A program made the position numbers and the translations under genes. The notes below the pieces were generated by a model. That model saw nothing but the letters and a program-made list of their open reading frames with translations. It was not told the DNA's origin and searched no databases. From NCBI GenBank assembly GCA_001275005.1, contig JWZX01001552.1, forward strand, positions 1 to 19,393: a DNA stretch of 19,393 bases, written 5' to 3'. Source of the stretch: Chrysochromulina tobinii (Eukaryota; Haptophyta; Prymnesiales; Chrysochromulinaceae). Shown piece by piece: positions 9,201 through 15,118 of the stretch (the stretch's first letter is position 1; every line of letters starts with the position of its first letter).

Positions 9201-12200
9201 TGGCGCCGTACTGGGCGCCGCGCCGGTCCTTGAGGTCGGGCGGCGGCGGACGCTGCCGCTCCGCGCCGCGCCGCTCGACACGGCGCTGTGCCCGGCGGGG
9301 TCGCCGGACGTTGGCGCGTCGTACCGGGCGCGCGGCGAGGTCGCGTGCGACGGCAGCAGCGGGAAGATGAGCATCGGCATCTCGGCCTTGAGATCGAGCG
9401 AGACGCTCCATCTTGGCGCCGAGATCGCAACCGCTGCGGCGGTCGCACTGCCGTTGGCGGTCGCACTGCCTTTGGAGGCAGCTGCGGCCGGCCCATGTTT
9501 GGAACCAGCGGTAGTCCCATATTTGGAGCCATGGACACTACTGGCAGCATCGACGGCCGAGCCGGGCGCAATCGTAGCAGCGCCTGCGGACTTGGTGGCA
9601 GCGCCTGCGGACTTGGCAGCAGCGCCTGCGGACTTGGTAGCAGCCCCTGCGGACTTGGCAGCAGCGCCTGCGGACTTGGTAGCAGCCCCTGCGGACTTGG
9701 CAGCAGCGCCTGCGGACTTGGTAGCAGCCCCTGCGGACCTGAGCTCCTTGAGGCAGGCAAGCCACTGCGCCACTGCGAGGACGAGCTCGCGCTTGTACAC
9801 GATCTCGAGCGCGGAGATGCGACCGACGAAGCGCACCTGTGTGGCCTCGGGAGATGTGACCTCGGGACGGACCACGGTGGCCGCAAGCACGAGTATCTGC
9901 GACGATGAGAGGCAATCAGAGGCAATTAGAGGCAATTAGAGGCAATTAGAGGTCATTAGAGGTCATTAGAGGCAGGCACGAGTACCTGCGACGAGAGATC
10001 CCCACTCGGCAATTAGAGGCAATCAGAGGCAATCAGAGGCAATTAGAAGCAGGCACGAGTACCTGCGACGACAGATCTCCACTCGGCACGTACGCTTCGC
10101 CAAAGTGGCGCGCGGCTTCGGCCTCCGCCTCGAGCTCGATGCGATCTCCGACCTCGCCCGCGGGAGATCGGCGGCTGCGCTCATCGGCGTGGCTGCTCTT
10201 CACAGGCCCGTGCCCCTTGCCCCCTGTGAAGAGCGAGCGAAGGAGCTTCCCCACAGCGGCGGCATTCCGGGCGAGCCCGCCAGCACGCGTCTCGTCAAGG
10301 ATCTCGCGCTGCGAGATATGCATGCTCTCGGGGCGCGCGAGGGATTCCACAGCGCTCTCCTCAGCGCCCAGCTGTGGAATTGACGAGACCGCACGTGGGA
10401 GCAGCGCGTCCAGCGCGGCGGCGGAGGAGGAGGCCTCGGTGTGAACGCCTCGGTGCACACTCCCTGGGTGTGAACAGGAGGAGAAGGCCTCGGTGCACAC
10501 TCCCTGGGCAGCACGGCGGGGCACACTCCCATTCACACTCCCATTCACACTCCCATTCACACTCCCTTGGAGGGCGACGTCCCCTCCGGCGAGGTTGCTC
10601 CGCGCTCCACCTCCCAAAGATGGCAACTGGACGGTTCCGTCAAAGACGGCGAGGGAGCACAGGCGCACGCTCCATGACGTGCGCCTCTTCCACACGAGCC
10701 CCAAGCTGGCTTCCCGCAACTGCTCTGCAGCAGGCACCGCGCCCGACACGGCGCTCGCGGTTCGGCGCGTCGCCGTTGAAGGAGAAGGGCGAGGGCGAGG
10801 GGGGCTGCCCGTCGGTGCACGAGCCGCGTCGCCGAGCACGTCCAAATTTGGAACCAAATTTGGAACCGCCTCGATGCCGGCTGTGGAAAGGGCGATCGTC
10901 AGCCCTCCCACCCCCGCCCTCGCAAGCTCCGTCCACTCCTCGAAGCCGCGCTGTGGCGGGCGCCCCCACGGAGCTGCAGCAGAGGAGGAGGTGTGAACGG
11001 TGGCCGTGAACGGCGGCTGCGTCGGCGCAGGCACGAGGCGTCGATGGAGAAGGCATGCAGCCAGATTAGGGACGGAGAGGCGCATGCAGACGCCTTGACG
11101 AAACAGGAGCGTGAGCAGGGATGGGGACGCCGCGGCCTCGCCGCTGTGCGCGCCGTCCCCCTGCCCGTCGGCGCTGCCGGCGTCAGCTTCGGCGCCGCCA
11201 CCGGCGCCGCCGCTGCCGCCGCCGCCGCTGCCACCGCCGCCACCGCCGCCGCCGCCGCCGCCTTGATTCACCGATGGACCGGCGCGACAGTTGGGAGCCG
11301 CCGTGCTCGATGCGGCAGAGCCGAGGGCCTCCGAGGGCCTCCTACCAAATAAGGAAGCATCCAGTCTCTCGCCGACATGCCGAAGCTCCGCGAGCGTCGT
11401 GTTGAGCATCGTCTCCTCGTCCAGGCGGAGCGTCGTGTTGAGCGAGTGGAGCAGCTCGAGGTTGAGCGCCTTGGCGGACTTGGCGCCCGGGGCGAGCCAG
11501 CGACGTGAGGCGCCGCGCAGCAGCACGGGAGCGGTGGCCGTAGCAGGGACGGTGGCGGAGTCGGTGGCGGAGTCGGCGGCGGATACGCGCGGCGGTGCGG
11601 CAAGGGAGGCGAGGCCTGCCGGTGTGAAGGAAGTCGGTGTGAAGGAAGTCGGTGTGAAGGGAGTCGGTGTGAAGGAAGTCGGTGGCGGTGCGCTGGCGCC
11701 CAACTCGGCGACTGTCGTTGAGCCGTGAGGAGGTGCGCCCATCTCGGCGCCTGCCAACTGCGCTGGGTGGGTCCTCTCGGCGCCCATCTCGGCGCTGGCC
11801 TCGTCCTGTGGGGAGAGGGGAATCTCGCGATGGAGCTGCACGAGCGTCCGTAACGGCAACGCCACCGCGAGGAGCTTGCGTCGAGCCGCGTCGGCTTCGT
11901 CAGTGGCCGCCGCCGCCCTCCTCGCCAGTGACGAAACCGTTGACAAAACCTCCTCGTCGGTTTCGTCACTGCCCAAACCGTCGGTTTCGTCCATCAGAGT
12001 CTTGAAGCCCCCGGCCAAGCCATCGAGCATGATCGAGTCCACCACGCGGGACCCCGTCCACGTCTCCGCAGCCGCCGCAGCCGCCGCCGCCGCTCGCTCG
12101 CGCCGCAGCAAGGCGGCGTACTCGTGCGCCAGGGCCGCGGTGGGTGTGAATCTGGTGTGAACGTGGCCACACACTTCCACAGCTTCCACAGCTTCCACGG

Positions 12201-13890
12201 CCTGCGCGACCAGCCGCTGACTCGCGCGACCGAAGTCGTCGAGGTGGCGCACGCCGCTTAGTAGCCGGCCCGCCTGATAGGGGTCGCAATCAGCATGCAC
12301 TCAGAGAGGCACTCGTTAGGACTCAGTCGCACTCAGTCGCACTCAGTCTCACTCAGTCGCACTCAGTCGCACTCAGTCGCACTCAGTCGCACTCACCTGC
12401 CACTCGTCCGCCGCGAGCAGCACCGGCGAGCAGCACACGTCCGCCACCAGGAAGCGAGGCGCCGTCTCGGGCGCGCCGTCTCGGGCGCGATCGGTTGGGC
12501 GACCGGGCGGGAGCGCCGTGGTGGGCGCTGGCGTCCCTCGCGGCTGGGCAGTTGAGCGGGGGGCGACTTTCAAGTGGAGGAGGTGTCGAATGTCAAGCTT
12601 GAGACGCGCCGAGATCGTCAACGGAGATAGCATCCATCGGTGAGCAGCGAAGCCGATCTCGCCGCTGCTGCCGCAGCCGCCGCCGCCGCCGCCGCTGCCG
12701 CTGCCGCTGCCGCCGCCGCCGCTGCCGCTGCCGCTACCGCTGGCGCTGCCGCCGCCGCTGCCGCTGCCGCCGCCGCGACTGTGCCACCATGCGCTCGTAG
12801 CTAGGGGCTGGTCGGGCGGCAAGCCACGCGCCTTGCGTGGGCCGCTCGACGTGGCCGCCGCGGCACCCTCCGCAGTGCCACCCGCAGCACTCGCCCGCGC
12901 GAAAGCCGACGGTGCGCCCGGAACGACGCGCGCAGCTTCGTCAGCTTCGATCGGAGGAGGCGGAGTTTCGCCAGGACTTGGAGTTTCGTCAGGACGTGGG
13001 GTTTCGTCAGGAGGTGGGGCTTCGTAGCGGCTCGTCATGGAGCCGTCGGCGGCGCCCGCAGCCGCAGGGGCGGCACCCGCAGCCGCAGGGGCTGCGCCGG
13101 TGGGCGGGTTCGAAGCGCGTGCCGCCGCGCCGGCAGCCGAGCTCGCGACGCAAGGCTCGACGAAGAGTGCAAGCCCAATCAGCTCCACGACCTTGTGCAT
13201 GCATGCGTCGTCCTCTGTGTCGGTCGCGGGCCTCCATTGGCTGTCGGTGGTGAGCACATGGGCAGCTTGCAGCCGCAGGCCGAGCACGGCGGCAGCCCAC
13301 GCCGGCTGCTCTGAGGGTGGTGCTGCGGCCAGAGAGGGCACGGGCGGAGGAGCGAGCTCCATCTCGATCGCCACGTCGTCGACACTCAGAGAGATGTTGT
13401 GGATGAGTCGTGCAATCAGCCTGCCGAGCATGTATTCGAACATGCCGCCCAGACCGATGCCATCGCCGCTGCTGCTACTCCGTGCACGCTGCTCACCGTC
13501 GCCGCCGCTCCTCTCACGCTCGCGCTCGGCCTCGAGGGCGCGCCGCACGGCCTCTAGCTGCGCGGCTGCAGCTTGCTCAATCGCATCCGCAGCGTCCACC
13601 GGAGCCGCCCGAGGAACGAAGCGCGCTCGTACTCCGCTGACGCAGATTTTCACGCTGAGCTTCAGCAGCGAGACCTCAATGGCGACGCGCTGAATGGTTC
13701 CGACTTCGAGCGTCAGCGGCACACTCGGCGGGAGCAGCGACGGCCGCAGGTGCAGGTCGTGGAGCTCGAGCTGTCCGCCGGCGGAGATGTCGCCGGCGGA
13801 GATGTCGACGTCCACGAAGAAGCGGTCGAGCGCATCGATGAGCCACGCCTGCAGCCAGTTCTTGATGGCCTGGCCGGTGCCGAAGACCAT
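1..13890 (-). CDS. VPS13: VPS13-family bridge-like lipid-transfer protein, 5' part of gene (14 exons, 3' end outside window)
   Basis: Exons, all minus strand: 13890-12397, 12273-10063, 9896-7824, 7477-6455, 6351-5834, 5605-4999, 4723-4065, 3852-3714, 3543-3184, 2977-2884, 2741-1648, 1423-1280, 1037-546, 150-<1. They sum to 11,058 nt, exactly 3,686 codons, with matching phases at all 13 junctions. The start is the ATG at 13890, whose product opens MVFGTGQAIKNWLQAWLIDA and then GGQLELHDLHLRP, the chorein N-terminus (residues 1 to about 110). The frame is open further upstream but only from a GTG. Family landmarks come in VPS13 order: VRLFLIDD...PILELHV (about 3029-3050), LWEPLVE (W at 3093), LNINISQQYLRF (about 3308) and NTLGTTLYVHAVG (about 3426). 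Known members form a hydrophobic groove that moves phospholipids between organelles at contact sites. Long Ala, Gly, Ser and Pro inserts separate the conserved blocks. The last exon seen is acidic. The C-terminal adaptor-binding part must lie outside the window. Low-complexity stretches could hide further in-frame introns. The family call is firm; the orthologue is not set. Confidence 0.85.
151..545 (-). other. Intron 13 of VPS13-like gene (395 bp, phase 0)
   Basis: The donor AAGGCG|GTGCGT is at 545 and the acceptor CTGATTGCGCAG ends at 151. The join reads ERRLWKA|VLPKGDCAQ. Two further copies of the exon end plus donor occur at a 78-bp period (potential donors 467 and 389). The acceptor half is a long decamer array (plus tggcaatcag, about 188-350). 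The acceptor is the least certain boundary because a second AG (GCTCAG) lies 27 nt into the next exon. Confidence 0.7.
382..573. repeat. Three-copy 78-bp tandem repeat spanning the exon 13/intron 13 donor
   Basis: Copies lie at 382-417, 460-495 and 538-573 with a period of 78 bp. The outermost copy (538-573) is the real exon end and donor. The two inner ones carry the same exon-derived 30 bases and GTGCG donor, and the sequence between copies is also repeated. Confidence 0.9.
1038..1279 (-). other. Intron 12 of VPS13-like gene (242 bp, phase 0)
   Basis: The donor GCCGCG|GTGCGT is at 1279 and the acceptor CTCTTCCCCACAG ends at 1038. The join reads GHVAA|VRSPAARQV. About 49 bp covering the exon 12 end and its donor recur 85 bp further in (potential donor 1194), followed by decamers (plus cgtggcaatc). 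Confidence 0.75.
1182..1315. repeat. Two-copy 85-bp repeat spanning the exon 12/intron 12 donor
   Basis: Positions 1182-1230 and 1267-1315 match at all but about one base. Each includes the last 36 or so bases of exon 12 plus GTGCGTTGATGGCC. Confidence 0.9.
1424..1647 (-). other. Intron 11 of VPS13-like gene (224 bp, phase 0)
   Basis: The donor TGGCTG|GTGAGT is at 1647 and the acceptor CGGAGTGCAG ends at 1424. The join reads PEVWL|VNTLGTTLYV. It holds (TCA)12 at 1466-1501 and loose copies of the CTGATTG unit near the donor. Confidence 0.75.
1466..1501. repeat. (TCA)12 microsatellite in intron 11
   Basis: Twelve uninterrupted TCA units on the plus strand (TGA on the sense strand) lie within intron 11. 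The run probably grew from a CTGATGATC-type intron unit. Confidence 0.95.
2065..2112. repeat. (GCT)16 trinucleotide run encoding poly-Ser in exon 11
   Basis: Sixteen perfect GCT units on the plus strand read as AGC codons on the coding strand and give a serine tract followed by Gly residues. Purity at the codon level suggests recent slippage growth rather than selection for serine alone. Confidence 0.95.
2742..2883 (-). other. Intron 10 of VPS13-like gene (142 bp, phase 1)
   Basis: The donor CTACCG|GTAAGT at 2883 has the full consensus; the acceptor GAGTGCACAG ends at 2742. The join gives AYAT|V|HRNGDGG. The interior is a 12-bp array (plus ggacgtcatcag). Because 12 is a multiple of 3, this array stays open in the coding frame as L-M-T-S units, and the first in-frame stop comes only about 12 nt before the acceptor. 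Confidence 0.8.
2761..2876. repeat. 12-bp tandem array in intron 10
   Basis: About eight to nine units of ggacgtcatcag and variants lie on the plus strand, degenerating to ggagattatcag and ggaggtcaccag near the donor end. Confidence 0.9.
2978..3183 (-). other. Intron 9 of VPS13-like gene (206 bp, phase 0)
   Basis: The donor CAGAAC|GTGGGT is at 3183 and the acceptor CCTCATCAG ends at 2978. The join reads HLVLRAQN|VRLFLIDD, matching the VPS13 pattern. Arrays of plus aggtcatcag fill both halves. Between them a unique stretch (about 3050-3089) follows an acceptor-like CTCATTAG but has no GT or GC donor, so it is not called as an exon. Confidence 0.8.
3544..3713 (-). other. Intron 8 of VPS13-like gene (170 bp, phase 0, GC-AG)
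   Basis: The donor is CAG|GCGAGT at 3713, a non-canonical GC donor with otherwise perfect consensus. The acceptor CCGCTTTCTTCACAG ends at 3544 and has the best pyrimidine tract of the set. The join reads VVLIPTAQ|LISLFACATAL. Decamers (plus cagtggcact) occupy the donor half. Confidence 0.75.
3853..4064 (-). other. Intron 7 of VPS13-like gene (212 bp, phase 2)
   Basis: The donor CCAAA|GTGAGG is at 4064 and the acceptor GTTTCGTCAG ends at 3853. The split codon AA|T gives Asn and the exon continues RKIRGARRFSILPG. A second copy of the acceptor and the first bases of exon 8 lies 81 bp upstream (acceptor-like AG at 3934); using it would give a stop within ten codons. Decamers (plus gtgctcatca) fill the donor half. 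Confidence 0.75.
4724..4998 (-). other. Intron 6 of VPS13-like gene (275 bp, phase 0)
   Basis: The donor GTCGATCAG|GTGAGA is at 4998 and the acceptor GTCGACCAG|ATG ends at 4724. The join reads DVLLPIVDQ|MLATKVLLAA. The 15 bases on the exon side of the donor recur with one change at the acceptor. The interior has 12-bp units (plus gggaggcaatca) and five copies of a 32-bp unit at 4751-4910. Confidence 0.8.
4751..4910. repeat. Five-copy 32-bp tandem repeat in intron 6
   Basis: Five head-to-tail units start at 4751, 4783, 4815, 4847 and 4879. The first two have gactcgga where the last three have gaattgga, so the array has two sub-types in blocks. Each unit holds one gcaatcaagg, the intron-type core. 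Confidence 0.95.
5606..5833 (-). other. Intron 5 of VPS13-like gene (228 bp, phase 2)
   Basis: The donor CATCATCG|GTGCGT is at 5833 and the acceptor CTCTCTCATCAG ends at 5606. The split codon CG|G restores Arg: YEGHHR|YLTRGDTPF. Two more copies of the exon 5 end plus donor lie inside (potential donors 5756 and 5688), separated by decamers (plus tggtcatcag). Confidence 0.8.
5678..5865. repeat. Three-copy repeat of exon 5 end plus donor
   Basis: Copies place donor-like GTGCGT or GTGCGTG at 5833 (used), 5756 and 5688. Each is followed on the sense strand by CTGATGACCA decamers. The middle copy lacks one G of the exon sequence. Confidence 0.9.
6352..6454 (-). other. Intron 4 of VPS13-like gene (103 bp, phase 0)
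   Basis: The donor GCTTCG|GTAATT is at 6454 and the acceptor CTTCTTCATCAG ends at 6352. The join is SKVLEAS|VHIENFELIDARAV, in frame with a clearly coding beta-strand-like segment. This is the shortest intron of the set and contains CTGATTGCGT and CTGATGGCC units but no long array. Confidence 0.75.
6654..6701. repeat. 12-bp coding repeat in exon 4
   Basis: Four perfect units of gttccgagcgcc encode A-L-G-T repeats on the minus strand. Confidence 0.9.
7478..7823 (-). other. Intron 3 of VPS13-like gene (346 bp, phase 0)
   Basis: The likely donor is GAGCGTCTG|GTGATT at 7823; the acceptor CTCCTCATCAG ends at 7478. The join reads SMVERL|VAFGGGSGSD. The interior holds decamers (plus ccgtcatcag, cagcaatcag) and two extra copies of the exon 3 end with its donor (potential donors 7748 and 7663). 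GTGATT is not a strong donor and the nearby ATG|GTTGAG is an alternative, so the donor could shift by a few bases. Confidence 0.65.
7661..7855. repeat. Three-copy repeat of exon 3 end plus donor
   Basis: The plus-strand block accagacgctcaaccatgct continues to tgtgcttc and occurs three times, with putative donors at 7823, 7748 and 7663. Spacings are 75 and 85 bp because the number of intervening decamers differs. Confidence 0.9.
9580..9740. repeat. 21-bp coding minisatellite in exon 3
   Basis: Seven full units plus a partial one begin at 9580. They encode K-S-A-G-A-A-T/A repeats. Alternating variants (gcgcctgc...gtagca and gcccctgc...cagca) form a 42-bp higher-order period. The reading frame is kept. 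Confidence 0.9.
9887..10089. repeat. Direct repeats bounding and filling intron 2
   Basis: The plus-strand block gcacgagtayctgcgacga occurs at 9887-9905 (acceptor side), 9976-9994 (inside) and 10053-10071 (donor side). The inner and donor copies match over about 41 bp (9972-10012 and 10049-10089), with decamer arrays between. Confidence 0.9.
9897..10062 (-). other. Intron 2 of VPS13-like gene (166 bp, phase 0)
   Basis: The donor CGTCGCAG|GTACTCGTGC is at 10062 and the acceptor CGTCGCAG|ATACTCGTGC ends at 9897. The join reads SGDLSSQ|ILVLAATVVRP. Donor and acceptor lie in copies of one short repeat, and a third copy (second potential donor, 9985) sits inside. The rest is a decamer array, plus-strand unit aggcaattag or aggtcattag. 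GTACTC is a weak donor by itself; frame and repeat logic support it. Confidence 0.75.
10522..10566. repeat. 12-bp coding repeat in exon 2
   Basis: About four units of cacactcccatt encode N-G-S-V repeats on the minus strand. Confidence 0.85.
11621..11680. repeat. 15-bp coding repeat in exon 2
   Basis: Four units of ggtgtgaaggaagtc (one with a single change) encode S-F-T-P-T repeats on the minus strand. Confidence 0.9.
12274..12396 (-). other. Intron 1 of VPS13-like gene (123 bp, phase 0, GT-AG)
   Basis: The donor CAG|GTGAGT lies at 12396 and the acceptor CCCTATCAG ends at 12274. Joining gives LAADEWQ|AGRLLSGVRHLDD, which resembles the loop-helix after the chorein domain in VPS13. Seven near-perfect decamers (plus strand actcagtcgc, 12321-12390) fill most of it, and the donor itself is the last partial unit. 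A CTGATT branch-point-like site sits about 20 nt before the AG. The frame stops soon after the donor if the intron is retained. Confidence 0.85.
12321..12390. repeat. Seven-unit decamer array in intron 1
   Basis: Seven units of actcagtcgc (one with cagtctc) run without gaps into actcac, the reverse complement of the splice donor. Confidence 0.95.
13560..13890 (-). other. Chorein (VPS13 N-terminal) domain coding segment
   Basis: This segment encodes residues 1 to about 110 of the VPS13-like protein. The amphipathic opening helix (MVFGTGQAIKNWLQAWLIDA, then LDRFFVDVDIS) is followed by repeated SAGDI steps, GGQLELHDLHLRP, and a beta-rich stretch ending VKICVSGVRARFVPR. In known VPS13 proteins this end inserts at the donor membrane and caps the lipid groove. 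The match to the family pattern (start MVF, then G-x-L-x-L-x-x-L-x-L-R-P) is what anchors the gene start. Confidence 0.85.
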
Positions 13891-14338
13891 GCGGGTGGCT
13901 TGAGCCCGAGCCGCGGCTAGTGGTCCGCGCCAATGTGCGGGGTCGCGAAAGGAGACGAAAGGTCGGACCACTTAGAACTTTGGGGGCGCCGTGCTGGGCT
14001 CATCCTCAAATGCAACATGTATTTAGTGTGTGCAGCACATGCCTCAACATGTATTTAGTGCGCGCAGACACCAGGTGACACTCATACTTCTGCACCCAGC
14101 TCTGCACGCGCCTCGCTTCGGCTGCTGTGCCGCTGTCGGTGCCGCCGCCGCTGCTCACGCCCGAGACTCTCGCACCACAGGTGGAGCAAGCTCTGTGGGC
14201 CAATGCTCCATGCACGGAGGACGCACAGAGACCTGTTCAGAGAGTGGCCATGAGAGTGGCACAGAGCCGAGCCATGAGCCGAGGTAGCTCCGCCACTGAG
14301 CCTCACCCAACGCAGCACTCAAACGTGCCAATGCCGAG
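13891..14338. other. Spacer: VPS13 upstream region and U-box gene 3' flank
   Basis: No convincing gene is present; open frames of up to about 100 codons lack family features. It holds a 16-bp direct repeat (caacatgtatttagtg at 14013 and 14045) and one GGCGCCGTGCTGGGC motif at 13985. The motif CTAAGTGGTC lies on the minus strand at 13966-13975, about 80 bp before the VPS13 ATG. No TATA-like box was recognised. Confidence 0.6.
14013..14060. repeat. 16-bp direct repeat in spacer
   Basis: The sequence caacatgtatttagtg occurs at 14013-14028 and 14045-14060, 32 bp apart. It is AT-rich against a GC-rich background. Its role is unknown; it could be part of the VPS13 promoter or of the 3' end of the U-box transcript. 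Confidence 0.85.
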
Positions 14339-15118
14339 TCAAGCTGCTGCATGCGCACGCAGCCATGTGGCTGCTTCCTCTGTGGCAGGTGTGAAATCAT
14401 CGATCGAGGCGCTCGCCACCATCGAGTAGTAGCGGCGCGCCATCGTCTCGTCCTTCGGGAAGCCCCAGATGCCTTTAGCGTATGCGCGTCCCAGATTGCA
14501 GCACGCGGATTTGATGCCGCGTCCGGCGGCGTCCATCAGCAGCGTATTGGCACGCGATTGGCACTTTGGCACGCCCATCCCAACCAAGTAGCACCTGGCA
14601 AGGCTGCCAGTCCCACGTGCATTCCCAGCCTCGTGGCTCTTCTTGTACCACTCGAAAGCCTTGGCCTCGTCCTTTGCGAGGCCCATCTCACCATACTCGT
14701 AACAAACTCCCAGGTTGTACATCGCCCAGCCATGACCAGCCTCGGCCTTACGCAGCGTCTCCGCCACCTCCTCCTCCGCCTCCAGCTTCAGCTTCCACGC
14801 ATCCACCTTGTCGCCCGTGAGAGCGCCCGAGGCGACCATCGCGCGGATCATGTTCTTGACCCGCAGCGCCGGCAGCAGCCTCGTGCCCATCTCCAAGTTC
14901 GTCACCGGGCTCTTGTGCTGCTGCTTGAGCCACTCCTCGATGGCCGAGCGCTCGTACACGTTGCCGTCCTCCGCCGTGACGGGGTCGACGGGCAGCGAGA
15001 AGGTGATGGGGCAGACGAGCTCGGCGAAGGCCTCGTTGACCGCGCTCTTGGTTTTCCGCAGCTCCTGCCCCGTCTCGTCCTCGGCCTCGGCAGCCTCGCG
15101 GCCGCGCTTGCGCGGCAT
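14339..15118 (-). CDS. U-box domain protein with Sel1-like repeats (probable E3 ubiquitin ligase), 259 aa
   Basis: The start is the ATG at 15118; the open frame reaches further back only through a GTG at 15157. An N-terminal basic stretch PRKRGR (2-7) could be a nuclear signal. Residues about 34-98 form a U-box: LVCPITFSLPVDPVTAEDG, then VYERSAIEEWL and the S-P-V-T-N motif, ending ALRVKNMIRAM. U-boxes bind E2 enzymes without zinc. Residues about 129-239 carry three Sel1-like repeats, alpha-helical pairs marked by AMYNLGVCYEYG, AKAFEWYKKSHEAGN and ACCNLGRAYAKG, used in protein binding. The likely job is ubiquitination of partners held by the Sel1 part; substrate and location are unknown. No intron is seen, in contrast to the downstream VPS13 gene. 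The stop is TGA at 14339-14341. Confidence 0.88.
   Translation of the reverse strand: MPRKRGREAAEAEDETGQELRKTKSAVNEAFAELVCPITFSLPVDPVTAEDGNVYERSAIEEWLKQQHKSPVTNLEMGTRLLPALRVKNMIRAMVASGALTGDKVDAWKLKLEAEEEVAETLRKAEAGHGWAMYNLGVCYEYGEMGLAKDEAKAFEWYKKSHEAGNARGTGSLARCYLVGMGVPKCQSRANTLLMDAAGRGIKSACCNLGRAYAKGIWGFPKDETMARRYYSMVASASIDDFTPATEEAATWLRAHAAA

Noticed and set aside
13037-13693. Plus-strand open frame of 218 codons
   Set aside because: It lies antisense to exon 1, whose minus-strand reading contains the VPS13 pattern; Ala/Ser-rich frames are expected by GC content.
13888-13971. Upstream extension of the VPS13 start to a GTG at 13971
   Set aside because: The GTG has no ATG, and the residues before MVFG do not match the family, whose members start at MVF.
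14082-14318. 78-codon minus-strand frame in the spacer
   Set aside because: No domain, low-complexity tail, and position in the expected 3' flank of the U-box gene.
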